Shown here piece by piece: positions 14,926 through 23,151 of a stretch of DNA of 64,000 bases. Under the pieces are notes generated by a model. It saw nothing but the letters and a program-made list of their open reading frames with translations, searched no databases and was not told the origin of the DNA. The stretch is from positions 3,162,001 through 3,226,000 of the forward strand of contig CP018783.1 in the NCBI GenBank assembly GCA_002025645.1, given 5' to 3'. The DNA comes from Curtobacterium pusillum (GTDB taxonomy: Bacteria; Actinomycetota; Actinomycetes; Actinomycetales; Microbacteriaceae). The translations under genes were made by a program, and so were the position numbers. Position 1 is the first letter of the stretch. Every line of letters starts with the position of its first letter.

Positions 14926-16244
14926 GGCAGATCCGGGTGCTGCTCGGCGATCTCGGTGAGCCGGTTGTACTTCGCGACCCGTTCGCCGCGGGCGGGTGCG
15001 CCGGACTTGATCTGCCCAGTGCCGGTCCCGACGACGAGGTCGGCGATGAACGTGTCCGTGGTCTCCCCGGAACGGTGCGACACCATGCTGGCCATCCCGA
15101 TGCTGGTGGCGGTGGCGATCGCGCCGAGGGTCTGGGAGACGGTGCCGATCTGGTTCGGCTTGATCAGTGCCGCGTTCGTCAGGTGTTGCTCGCCGCCGTC
15201 GCGGATGCGTTGGGGGTCGGTGACGTAGAGGTCGTCGCCGACGTTCTGGATCCGGTCACCGAGCGCCGCCTGCATGCGGCGGAACCCGTCATAGTCGTCC
15301 TCAGCGCACCCGTCTTCGATGCTGCGGATCGGGTACGTGTCGATGAGCTGCCGGTAGTAGTCGACCAACCCGTCCCGGTCGAGGCTGTCGTCGAGCATCC
15401 GATACGAGCCGTCTCCGAGGGAGAACTCGTTCGCGGCCGGATCGAGGGCGATCGCCACCTGGTCGACGCCCGGCTCGTAGCCTGCGGCGCGGATCGCGGT
15501 GACCAGCAGGTCGAGCGCTTCCTCGGGTGCAGCGATCGATGGTGCGAAGCCGCCCTCGTCGCCGAGGCCGAGGCTACCGAACCGGTCCCGCACCAGGCCC
15601 GCGAGGGCGTGGTACACGTCCGCGCCGATGCGGACAGCGTCGGCCATCGATGAGGCGTTGACGGGGGCGATCATGAACTCCTGGAAGTCGAGCTTGTTCG
15701 CTGCGTGCGCGCCGCCGTTGAGAACGTTGAAGTGCGGGACCGGCATCCGCGGCGTCGAGCCGGTGATCTCGGCGATCCACTGCCAGAGCGGGAGGCCCGC
15801 GGCGTGTGCGAGCGCCCGGGATGCGGCGATGGAGGTTGCGACGACGCTGTTCGCGCCGAGCCGGCGGTACCCGGTGGTGCCGTCGAGTTCGGCGAGGGCG
15901 GCGTCGACCTGTCCGATTGCGGACCACGATCGCCCTGTGAGGAGGCCCGCAATGTCGGTGTTGATCAGGTGGAGCGCCTGGGTGATGTCGCGGCCGCCGA
16001 ACGCTGTTCCGCCGTCGCGGAGCTCGATGGCTTCGTGGGCACCGGTGGATGCGCCCGCGGGGGCGTCGCCGGTGACGGTGCGGCCGTCGTCGAGTTCGAG
16101 CAGGACGCGGACGGTCGGGTAGCCGCGGGAGTCGAGGATGCGGGTGCTGTGGACGGCGTCGATGGTGACGGGGTGGTCGTGGTGGGTGACGTACTCGCCC
16201 TGGTGGGCTCCGTGGTGGTGGATGCCGCTGATGTAGTCGTTCAT
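14910..16244 (-). CDS. eno: Enolase (accessory copy) with His-rich N-terminal extension
   Basis: A 444-residue phosphopyruvate hydratase. The substrate loop GASTGAHEAIELRDGG, the metal and catalytic regions and SHRSGETTDTFIADL are intact. An extra segment of about 26 residues (GIHHHGAHQGEYVTHHDH) precedes the normal start ILDSRG; no internal start would remove it. Enolase is a classic fluoride-inhibited enzyme. The gene ends a fluoride operon with crcB and pyrophosphatase, so it is probably a spare copy that restores glycolysis under fluoride. An AAGGAG site precedes the ATG. Confidence 0.95.
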   Translation of the reverse strand: MNDYISGIHHHGAHQGEYVTHHDHPVTIDAVHSTRILDSRGYPTVRVLLELDDGRTVTGDAPAGASTGAHEAIELRDGGTAFGGRDITQALHLINTDIAGLLTGRSWSAIGQVDAALAELDGTTGYRRLGANSVVATSIAASRALAHAAGLPLWQWIAEITGSTPRMPVPHFNVLNGGAHAANKLDFQEFMIAPVNASSMADAVRIGADVYHALAGLVRDRFGSLGLGDEGGFAPSIAAPEEALDLLVTAIRAAGYEPGVDQVAIALDPAANEFSLGDGSYRMLDDSLDRDGLVDYYRQLIDTYPIRSIEDGCAEDDYDGFRRMQAALGDRIQNVGDDLYVTDPQRIRDGGEQHLTNAALIKPNQIGTVSQTLGAIATATSIGMASMVSHRSGETTDTFIADLVVGTGTGQIKSGAPARGERVAKYNRLTEIAEQHPDLPYGLI

Positions 16245-16299
16245 GGTGACGCTCCTTCTGGTCGGGTCATGCGTCGTGGTCGTGCGGATGGAAGGGAAA

Positions 16300-16362
16300 G
16301 CCGCGGGGAGGCGGAGGGGACGACCTGCTGGCGATCACTCAGCGCCAGTGCCTCCCCGCGGC
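16300..16362 (-). other. Nested RNA hairpin between ppa and eno
   Basis: A perfect 13-bp stem (GCCGCGGGGAGGC at 16300-16312 with its complement at 16350-16362) encloses a second perfect 6-bp stem (CTGGCG/CGCCAG at 16328-16348). It occupies the 136-bp gap between the pyrophosphatase and enolase genes. It could be an attenuator, an RNase stop that adjusts eno levels, or a regulatory RNA element. No fluoride riboswitch consensus is visible in it. Confidence 0.65.
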
Positions 16363-16380
16363 GGTCAAGGGGCCCGTGGA

Positions 16381-16866
16381 TCACGGGTGTCGGGTGTGGG
16401 CTTCCTGTGCGGTGCGGATAACGGCTTCGGCAGCAGGACGGTTGGCCCACCCGTTGGTGGTGACGTGCTTGCCGTGTTCGATCTCCTTGTAGTGGGAGAA
16501 GAAGTGCTCGATCTCGATGAGGGTGTGCTCCGGGACGTCGCTGATGTCCTGCAGGTCTTCGAACCGGTCGTCGCCGGCGGGGACGGCGAGGATCTTGTCG
16601 TCGCCGCCGTTCTCGTCGACCATGCGGAGCATCCCAACCGGGCGGACGTCGATCACGACGCCGGGGAACGTGGGGCGGGGTAGGAGCACGAGCGCGTCGA
16701 GGGGGTCGCCGTCCTCGCCGAGGGTGTTGTCGATGGAGCCGTAGTCCTGGGGGAACACCATGCTGGTGAACACGGCCCGGTCGAGCCGGATCCGGCCGGT
16801 GGTGTGGTCGACTTCGTACTTGTTGCCGCTGCCGCGGGGGATCTCGATCGTGACGTCGAACTGCAT
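16381..16866 (-). CDS. ppa: Inorganic pyrophosphatase (family I)
   Basis: A 161-residue enzyme that hydrolyses pyrophosphate. Family I features are complete: [18 protein letters not shown], the metal signature [10 protein letters not shown], and DDKILAVP followed by FFSHYKEIE. Pyrophosphatase is strongly inhibited by fluoride with magnesium. Its place between crcB and eno supports a role as a backup enzyme in fluoride tolerance. It starts 32 bp after the second crcB gene. Confidence 0.95.
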   Translation of the reverse strand: MQFDVTIEIPRGSGNKYEVDHTTGRIRLDRAVFTSMVFPQDYGSIDNTLGEDGDPLDALVLLPRPTFPGVVIDVRPVGMLRMVDENGGDDKILAVPAGDDRFEDLQDISDVPEHTLIEIEHFFSHYKEIEHGKHVTTNGWANRPAAEAVIRTAQEAHTRHP

Positions 16867-16898
16867 GGGGAGGTCCGTTTCAGGATGTGGGGTGGCGG

Positions 16899-17270
16899 TC
16901 ACAGCAGACCGCCGAGGAGGATGCCGGCGGTCGCTGCGGCGACGGAGACGACGAGCATCCCGAGACCATTGACGGCGGCGGCGTTGATCCGGCCGCCGCG
17001 GGCGAGGCGGACGGTCTCGAAGCTGGCGGTGCTGAATGTGGTGTAGCCGCCCATCACCCCGGTCCCGAGGACCGCGACCGGCACCGCGCCGAGGTGTGTA
17101 GCAGCGCCGACGATGATCCCGAGTAGCAGCGACCCGGTGATGTTGATCGTCAACGTCCCGACCGGGAGCCGGAACTGCCGGCCCGTGTTGATCAGGCCGT
17201 CGAGAAGGAACCGTCCGGCAGCGCCGACCCCACCACCGGCCGCGACGGCGAGGACCAGGAGCGGGCTCAT
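16899..17270 (-). CDS. crcB: Fluoride channel subunit CrcB/Fluc (copy 1)
   Basis: A 123-residue protein with four helices. It has [14 protein letters not shown], the conserved Asn region [14 protein letters not shown], and [16 protein letters not shown] with the Phe/Ser/Thr track and the central sodium site. Fluc proteins are dual-topology dimers that let fluoride leave the cell. Two neighbouring paralogues usually form a heterodimer. It is coupled by ATGA overlap to the copy upstream. Confidence 0.95.
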   Translation of the reverse strand: MSPLLVLAVAAGGGVGAAGRFLLDGLINTGRQFRLPVGTLTINITGSLLLGIIVGAATHLGAVPVAVLGTGVMGGYTTFSTASFETVRLARGGRINAAAVNGLGMLVVSVAAATAGILLGGLL

Positions 17271-17770
17271 GCGCGCACCTCCCGCGGACGGAACCAAGAC
17301 ACGACGACGAGCCCGCAGGCGGTCGCGATCGCACCAGACAAGACGGTCAGGAGCGCGTACCCGGTGCCGGCGAGGCCATGCCCGCCCAGGAACAGCGCGG
17401 CGGTGGACTCGGCGAGTGTGCTGTAGGTAGTGAACCCACCGAGGACCCCCGTGCCGAGGAGGAGCCGCAGGACGCGACGGCGGCCCTGGTCGGGCCCGCG
17501 GTGCGCGAGCGCTTCCAGGAGCACACCGAGCAGCAGTGCGCCGGTGATGTTGATCCAGAAGATCGACCAGCTCACCCCACCATCTGCGGGGAGGAGGCCG
17601 CTGATGACGTCGCGGAGCGCGGTGCCGACGGCACCGCCGAGCGCGACGAGGCCAAGGTAGCGCCACCGCAAGTGCACGGGCCGCATGACCGGTCGCGGAT
17701 CGGAAACATCGACGTCGGGGTCGGATGGGAGCTGATCATCGAGTATCGGGGTGTCCGTTCGGGTGGTCAT
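17267..17770 (-). CDS. crcB: Fluoride channel subunit CrcB/Fluc (copy 2)
   Basis: A 167-residue paralogue with a longer hydrophilic N-terminus (about 40 residues) than its partner. The core has [28 protein letters not shown] and [15 protein letters not shown]. It probably pairs with the shorter copy as a heterodimer of opposite orientation. It overlaps the phosphoglycerate mutase gene upstream by ATGA. Confidence 0.94.
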   Translation of the reverse strand: MTTRTDTPILDDQLPSDPDVDVSDPRPVMRPVHLRWRYLGLVALGGAVGTALRDVISGLLPADGGVSWSIFWINITGALLLGVLLEALAHRGPDQGRRRVLRLLLGTGVLGGFTTYSTLAESTAALFLGGHGLAGTGYALLTVLSGAIATACGLVVVSWFRPREVRA

Positions 17771-18510
17771 GTTCCGCCTTCTGCCGCGACGAGAGCCGCG
17801 GCGTGATGTGCTGCAGGGTCGAGGTACTCCCCACCCCGCGGCTGCAACGAACCGGCGCCAGTCGGCCGGTACAGCAAGGGCTGCCCGGTGGGCAGGTTCA
17901 GCTCCGCCAGCTCCGCATCCGACAGGTCATCGATGCAGGCGCAGAGCGCCCGCAACGAGTTCCCGTGCGCGACGACCAACACCGTCCGCCCCGCCGCCAC
18001 CGCGGGTAGGAGCCGGTCGCGCAGCACTGGGCGGATGCGGGTGATGACGTCGGCGAATGATTGCGTTCGCCGGACCGCCGCCCGCGGAAGACCCCGCAGG
18101 GCTGGGCTCCGACGAAGGGTGAGCCATTGCCGGAGTGGCATCGGTGCTGGTCGGCCGTCTCGGGAACGGCGCAGCCGCAGGTACTCGGCGTCCCCAAGCG
18201 CAGCGAGGGATGCCGCCTTGGTCATCCCGGTGAGCGCGCCGAAGTTCCGCTCGTTCAACTCCCACACCGCGGTGGTCGGGATGTCCCGACCGAGGACGTC
18301 GCTGACGAGGTCCGCGGTGTGGACGGCGCGCTGCAACGTCGACGTGAGGATCAGGTCCGGGATCACGTGGTGCACGGCAAGAAGCCGACCGGCCTGTCGA
18401 GCCTGCTCCTCACCGCGAGCGGTGAGGAGCACGTCGAGCAGGCCCGTGAAGGTCCCGGCCTGGTTCGCGGTGCTCTCCCCATGCCGAAGGAGCACCAGTG
18501 CACCCGTCAT
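17767..18510 (-). CDS. gpmA: 2,3-bisphosphoglycerate-dependent phosphoglycerate mutase
   Basis: A 247-residue histidine phosphatase-fold mutase. LLRHGESTANQAGTFTGLLD carries the phosphorylated His, LNERNFGALTGMTKA is the GpmA-type substrate motif, and VVAHGNSLRALC has the second His. It makes the substrate of enolase, so the operon carries two consecutive glycolytic steps. It is translationally coupled to uspA upstream and crcB downstream. Confidence 0.92.
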   Translation of the reverse strand: MTGALVLLRHGESTANQAGTFTGLLDVLLTARGEEQARQAGRLLAVHHVIPDLILTSTLQRAVHTADLVSDVLGRDIPTTAVWELNERNFGALTGMTKAASLAALGDAEYLRLRRSRDGRPAPMPLRQWLTLRRSPALRGLPRAAVRRTQSFADVITRIRPVLRDRLLPAVAAGRTVLVVAHGNSLRALCACIDDLSDAELAELNLPTGQPLLYRPTGAGSLQPRGGEYLDPAAHHAAALVAAEGGT

Positions 18511-19013
18511 GACGCATCCCACGGGAGCGGTTCATCGAACCCCACGGGGTTCACGGGGACCACGAGGACGGGACGGTGCTGCTGATGCGCGAGTCGCGCC
18601 GCGACCGAGCCGTTGAAGAACTCCGTGATCCGCCGGCGACCGGTTTGGGTGCCGACGACGATCATCACCGCGTCGCGTTCCTCGGCGACCGCGGCCAGCG
18701 CGCGTGCGGGATCGCCGACCTTCGCCAGCACCGAGGCGTGAACCGACCGAGCAGCGGCGATCTGCTCGATGACGGCCCGGTCAGTTTCGGGAAGATCCGC
18801 CGGCCCGGCGTCTGCCGAGTCCGGATCGATCGGCTCGATGATCTCGGACCCGTCCGCTCGATTCCCGGCTGACAGGAGCGCTGGGTCGACGGTCACGCAC
18901 ACAAGGGGAACCGTGAAGCGTTCAGCGATCTGCGCCGCGACCGTCACAACGTCACGCACCTGCCCGGCCCGCACGCCGACGACGACCGCGCCGGTCGGTA
19001 CTGCTTGTCCCAT
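18507..19013 (-). CDS. Universal stress protein (UspA family)
   Basis: A 168-residue single-domain Usp. The ATP-binding pattern is seen as VVGTQTGRRRITEFFNGSVAARLAHQQHRPVLVV (G-2X-G-9X-G(S/T) type). Usp genes are among the genes known to associate with fluoride-response loci. It is the first gene of the fluoride operon, with a large hairpin in its leader at 19021-19062. Its exact role is unknown. Confidence 0.88.
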   Translation of the reverse strand: MGQAVPTGAVVVGVRAGQVRDVVTVAAQIAERFTVPLVCVTVDPALLSAGNRADGSEIIEPIDPDSADAGPADLPETDRAVIEQIAAARSVHASVLAKVGDPARALAAVAEERDAVMIVVGTQTGRRRITEFFNGSVAARLAHQQHRPVLVVPVNPVGFDEPLPWDAS

Positions 19014-19020
19014 GTCTTCT

Positions 19021-19062
19021 CCCTACCTCAGGCGCGCAGAAGCGCGACCAGCTGAGATAGGG
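19021..19062 (-). promoter_or_regulatory. Hairpin leader of the fluoride operon
   Basis: CCCTACCTCAG and CTGAGATAGGG pair (one wobble) around an inner perfect stem CGCGC-AGAA-GCGCG. The structure ends seven bases before the uspA start, so it would cover the ribosome site. It may tune translation or stability. It does not match the fluoride riboswitch consensus that I would expect at this place. Confidence 0.55.
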
Positions 19063-19290
19063 ACTGTTGTCGACGAGTGTCGAAGTTGGGTCCGGCAAGC
19101 CCCACTGCCGGGTCCGAAGACACCACCAGTATGCACCCGAATCGAATGCACCGCCGCGCCGATTTCCCGCCCCTTCCACCGCGCCGGATCGGCTATCGGA
19201 CACCGGTGGGAGGGTCGGTCGGGGTCAGTCGTGCCGCAAGGGCCGCGGAGCCAGAGGCCTACAGTTCAGACGTGAGTGTTCGGAGCACGC

Positions 19291-20037
19291 GTGGCTGATC
19301 AGCTGACGCACGCGCTGCTCGGTGTAGTGCTGCTCCTTGGGGTCGCGTCTGCGGTGCTGGTCCTGGCGCGGGCGGAAGTGCCATGGGCGCCGGCCGTCGC
19401 GATCGTGCGTGGCGCGGCACAGCTGGCGGCGATCAGCCTGGTGCTGAGTGGAATCATCCGATCGCCGCTGCTGATCGGGGCGGCACTCCTAATGATGTTC
19501 TCCGTCGCTGTGGTGACTGCCGCGCGTCGACTCGGCAGCGTGTCCACGATGGCACTTCCGGTGGCGGTGTCCATGGCGTGCGGCGTCCTGGTGACCGGCA
19601 GCGTCGTCTTCGGCACGGGTGCGGTCGAGTTCAGCCCTCGGTACGCCCTCGCCATCGGTGGGATCGTGATCGGAAACGCGATGACGATTGCGACCATCAG
19701 CGGCCGGCGGTTCCGGGAGCTCGTGGCCGATCAGTGGGACGAGGTCGAGGGGTGGCTCGCGCTTGGAGCGTCACCTCGACGTGCGACGGAACGGCTGGTG
19801 CGTCGGGCGGTCAGCGCGGCGCTCGTGCCGACGGTAGATCAGACCAAGACGACCGGGTTGGTGACGTTGCCCGGCGCGTTTGTCGGAGCGGTGTTCGGCG
19901 GGTTGTCGCCGCTGGACGCCGGCCGGTTCCAGATCGTGGTGCTCGCCGCGATCATGGCCGCCGGATCGTGCACCGCGGTGTGCCTGACGCAGTGGTTGGC
20001 ACCAGTCGCGACCAGGCCCACCACGTCAGCGCACTGA
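19291..20037 (+). CDS. FetB/UPF0014-family ABC transporter permease
   Basis: A 248-residue protein with about seven helices. IVRGAAQLAAISLVLSGIIRSP and the long motif IGGIVIGNAMTIATISGRRF, with VPTVDQTKTTGLVTLPGAFVGAVFGG near the end, are characteristic of the UPF0014 family. Its best-known member FetB works with FetA in iron export. No ATPase partner lies nearby. GTG at 19291 has a GGAG site; a GTG 15 bases upstream is the alternative. Confidence 0.85.
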   Translation: MADQLTHALLGVVLLLGVASAVLVLARAEVPWAPAVAIVRGAAQLAAISLVLSGIIRSPLLIGAALLMMFSVAVVTAARRLGSVSTMALPVAVSMACGVLVTGSVVFGTGAVEFSPRYALAIGGIVIGNAMTIATISGRRFRELVADQWDEVEGWLALGASPRRATERLVRRAVSAALVPTVDQTKTTGLVTLPGAFVGAVFGGLSPLDAGRFQIVVLAAIMAAGSCTAVCLTQWLAPVATRPTTSAH

Positions 20038-20108
20038 CATGGGCTGAGGCTGAGACTTGGTCGTTCCTTGGTGTGCAGCGGCGAGGGTGGCCTCGGAGGT
20101 GGTTCCCC

Positions 20109-20228
20109 GTGGGCGTGTGGTTGGTGTGCGCAGTGGTCGTCGTGCTGCTGGTGATCGTCGGTTCGGTTGGAGCTGCTGTACTCGCAGTGGCCTCGGAAGC
20201 TGAGCGCGAGGGCCTCTTCGATGACTGA
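20109..20228 (+). CDS. Possible 39-residue single-helix membrane peptide
   Basis: A GTG with a GGAGG site nine bases upstream opens a short frame. It encodes one hydrophobic helix (VWLVCAVVVVLLVIVGSVGAAVLAV) and an acidic tail (SEAEREGLFDD). It follows the FetB-like gene and converges on the response regulator gene. The length is typical of small membrane regulators, but there is no homology support. Confidence 0.4.
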   Translation: MGVWLVCAVVVVLLVIVGSVGAAVLAVASEAEREGLFDD

Positions 20229-20237
20229 GCGGTGGCC

Positions 20238-20897
20238 TCAGACTGGTGTGCCGAGCCGGTATCCGACGCCGCGGATGGTGGTGATGAGGTCGCGGTCGGT
20301 CTTCCGGCGGATGTAGTGGACGTACGTGTCGACCGTGCCGAGCTGCTCGCCGTTGTCGAACACCGCGGACAGCAGATGCTGCCGGGTGAACGCGCGGGAT
20401 GGTTCGCCCGCGAGCAGCCGGAGCAACGCGGTTTCCTTCTCGGTGAGCATCACCCGTCCCGCGTAGGGGGAGGTGATGCTGTGGTCCTCGGGGTAGAACG
20501 CCCACCCGCCGATCTCGACGCTGGTGCCGGTGCCGGTGTAGTCGCGGGTGAGCGCGCGGAGCCGGGCGGTGAGTTCGTCGAAGTCGAACGGCTTGACGAG
20601 GTAGTCGTTGGCGCCGGCGTCCAGCCCGGAGACACGGTCGTGGACCTCGCTAAGGGCGGTGAGCATCAGCACGGGGGTGCTGATGCGTCGCTGTCGGAGG
20701 GTCGCGATCACCGTGGTGCTGTCGATGCCCGGGAGTCGACGGTCGATGACCATGACGTCGAAGTACTCCGCGTCTGCGGTCTCGAGCGCGGATTCCCCGT
20801 CGGCGCAGAGCGTGACGGTCCACTGCTCGGCCAGCTCGTCCGCGACCAGCGGCCCGAGTCGGGGGTCGTCCTCGACGAGCAGCAGTCGCGGCATCAT
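20238..20897 (-). CDS. OmpR/PhoB-family response regulator
   Basis: A 219-residue protein with a receiver domain (LLLVEDDPRLG, phospho-acceptor Asp in MVIDRRLPG, Lys in LVKPFD) and a C-terminal winged helix (LTEKETALLRLLAGEPSRAFTRQHLL and VDTYVHYIRRKTD). The ATG overlaps the stop of the histidine kinase gene by ATGA. The signal is unknown. It may act on the neighbouring COG4705/DedA genes, which diverge from this operon. Confidence 0.94.
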   Translation of the reverse strand: MMPRLLLVEDDPRLGPLVADELAEQWTVTLCADGESALETADAEYFDVMVIDRRLPGIDSTTVIATLRQRRISTPVLMLTALSEVHDRVSGLDAGANDYLVKPFDFDELTARLRALTRDYTGTGTSVEIGGWAFYPEDHSITSPYAGRVMLTEKETALLRLLAGEPSRAFTRQHLLSAVFDNGEQLGTVDTYVHYIRRKTDRDLITTIRGVGYRLGTPV

Positions 20898-21976
20898 GCG
20901 CGGGCCTCCCGATCGTGTTCCGGTGCGCGGTCGTCTGTGATCGGGAGACGGAGTGCGAAGACCGTCCCGCTGCTATCGGTGTGCTCGACGACGACGACGG
21001 CGTCGCCGCCGGCTCTGACGGCGATGTCGCGGACCAACGCCAACCCGATGCCGTACCCCGTGCGGGTGCTGGTTGTCGTGGTCGCTTCGACGGGGGTGCC
21101 GTGAGCGAACCGGTCGAAGACCCGTGCTGGCTCGATACCGACCACGCCGGGGCCCTCGTCCGCGACGCGGATCGTCACGCGACCACCGTTAGTCACCGCG
21201 GTGATGTGAACGCTGCCACCGGCCCGGGTGTGGCCGATGGCGTTGTCGGACAAGGCAATCAGGCAGCGGTGCAGCTGGGTCTCCGACACCTGCACCACCG
21301 CGTCGACCGGGTCGACATCGAGGTGCACCTGCCGTTCAGTTGCGAGGACGTCCATGTCGCGGTGCACGGCTTCCATCGCGGCCCTCAGGTCAGCGGCGCC
21401 GTCCGAGCCACCCGACCCTGCAGCTGCTTCGAGGAGGTCGTTGACGATGTTGATCAAGATCTGCGTGTCGCCACGCAGCTCGTCGACGACCGGGCGCCGC
21501 CGATCGTGCGCCGGGGTCATGCGTTGCAGACGTTGCACGCGTGCATGGAGCACCGTCAACGGGGTGCGGAGCTCGTGGCTGGCGTCCGCGACGAAGGTGC
21601 GCTGCATCCGTGCCGCTTCCGCGATCGGCCGCACTGCTCGACGGGCGATGACCCATGCTGCGATGCCGGCGAGGATGATCGCGAGACCACCGACGCCGAT
21701 GACCGCGATGCTCAGGTCGATGGTGTCGAGGTAGATGTGGATGTCGGTCGGCCCGGGGCGTTCGTGGAGCTGGTTCGGTGTCAGCTGCCACAACACGTAC
21801 GTCACGACGAGGACGATGATCGCGATCACCAGCGCCGCTGACACGACCGCGACGCGGAGCGCAATCCCGACCACCGACCGTCGGTAGGTCAACCGGTCCG
21901 GGTCGGTCTCAGGACTCGACCGGAACGACCATCGAGCCAGCTTGTCTGCGACCGTTGACCGCCATCCTGCCGACAT
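20894..21976 (-). CDS. Sensor histidine kinase
   Basis: A 360-residue membrane kinase with two helices (about residues 35-60 and 85-110) and a very short sensor loop between them. Next come the H-box FVADASHELRTPLTVLHARVQRL, then an ATP-binding domain with SDNAIGHT, DEGPGV and GYGIGLALV. The start at 21976 has a GGAAGGGG site. The short loop suggests sensing within the membrane or at the cell envelope. It forms an operon with the response regulator. Confidence 0.93.
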   Translation of the reverse strand: MSAGWRSTVADKLARWSFRSSPETDPDRLTYRRSVVGIALRVAVVSAALVIAIIVLVVTYVLWQLTPNQLHERPGPTDIHIYLDTIDLSIAVIGVGGLAIILAGIAAWVIARRAVRPIAEAARMQRTFVADASHELRTPLTVLHARVQRLQRMTPAHDRRRPVVDELRGDTQILINIVNDLLEAAAGSGGSDGAADLRAAMEAVHRDMDVLATERQVHLDVDPVDAVVQVSETQLHRCLIALSDNAIGHTRAGGSVHITAVTNGGRVTIRVADEGPGVVGIEPARVFDRFAHGTPVEATTTTSTRTGYGIGLALVRDIAVRAGGDAVVVVEHTDSSGTVFALRLPITDDRAPEHDREARA

Positions 21977-21994
21977 GAGACCCCTTCCGGACAA

Positions 21995-22032
21995 GCGACG
22001 CCGGAACGCGAGGGGGTGCGTTCCGGCGTCGC
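21995..22032. terminator. Perfect 15-bp inverted repeat in a divergent intergenic region
   Basis: GCGACGCCGGAACGC and its exact complement are separated by eight bases, 19 bp before the kinase start. A terminator would be odd in a leader, so attenuation of the kinase operon or a shield against transcription from the other direction are options. Confidence 0.6.
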
Positions 22033-22232
22033 CGTGTTGGCTCGATCCTGCCTCACTCATGGCAACACCGGTGCACGGATCCTCACCGCCGCTGGTCAAG
22101 GAACGGCCAAGAAACCGATCTCCCCACCAGTCAGGCGTGATTCTTGGTGGAGTCTTGCGCGCCGCTTTCTACCGTCGGAGCATCGCCGGTCCCGCACACC
22201 GCGGCACGGCCCGTCCCGACGAGGAGAACGCC

Positions 22233-23034
22233 ATGTCCCACTCGCCCGCAGCGCCGATGCCAACCCGGAGCCGCTCGAACAAGGTGCCTGATCCGACCGC
22301 GTCGTTCTGGATCATCAAGGTCCTCGCGACCACCGTCGGCGAGACCGCGGCTGACCTCCTCAGCGACACCGTCGGTCTGGGCTTACCGCTGACAACGCTG
22401 ATCATGGCGGCCGCGCTGGCCGTGTTCCTGGTGCTGCAGTTCCGTGCCCGCAGCTACCGGCCGCCGCTGTACTGGATCACCGTGGTGCTGATCAGCATCG
22501 TTGGCACCTGCGTCACCGACAACCTCACCGACGGCCTCGGCATCCCCCTGGCCGTCAGCACCACCGTCTTCGGCGTCGCCCTGCTGGTCGTGTTCGCGAT
22601 CTGGTACCGCGTCGAGGGCACCCTGTCGATCCACAGCATCGACACGGTCCGCCGCGAAGCGTTCTACTGGCTCGCGATCCTGTTCACGTTCGCACTCGGT
22701 ACCGCTGCCGGTGACCTGATCGCCGAGCAGACCGGCCTGGGGTACTTCCCGTCCCTGCTGCTCTTCGCCGGCGCTATCGCCCTGACCGCTGCGGTCTGGT
22801 TCATCGGCCGTCGCGGTCCTGTCCTGTGCTTCTGGATCGCATACATCCTCACCCGTCCCCTCGGGCGCGTCCACCGGTGACCTGCTGTCCGCGTCCACGA
22901 AGGACGGCGGACTCGGGATCGGGACCGTCACCACGAGCGTCGTGTTCTTCGTCGTCATCGCCGCGATCATCAGCTTCCTCGTGATCCGGCTCCGCCGCGA
23001 GGAACCCGCGCAGCGGAGCCGACTCACCGTCTGA
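22233..23034 (+). pseudogene. COG4705 membrane protein, frameshifted
   Basis: The first 215 residues (PDPTASFWIIKVLATTVGETAADLLSD and six helices) are intact. The frame then ends early at 22880 with LTRPLGRVHR. From 22867 a +1 frame reads ASTGDLLSASTKDGGLGIGT plus the final helix and ends at 23034. This matches the end of the intact paralogue at 23781-24548. One extra base in the GGGCGCG stretch near 22863-22869 explains the break. It is a real lesion or a sequencing error; the product would lack its last helix. Confidence 0.85.
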
Positions 23035-23151
23035 CCCCGTTCGCTGGTGCCGCCGTCGACTCGAACGGCGGCTGCACCAGCCCGTCCCGTGAAAGGCACC
23101 TCGTGCTCCACACCGTTCCGCTCGCAGTGAGCGTCGTTCGACGCAGCCTCC

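Noticed and set aside
18990..19290. Fluoride riboswitch (crcB motif) upstream of the fluoride operon
   Set aside because: I looked for the conserved GG-GAUGG-type core and the pseudoknot pattern in the minus-strand leader and did not find it. Only a plain long hairpin is present.
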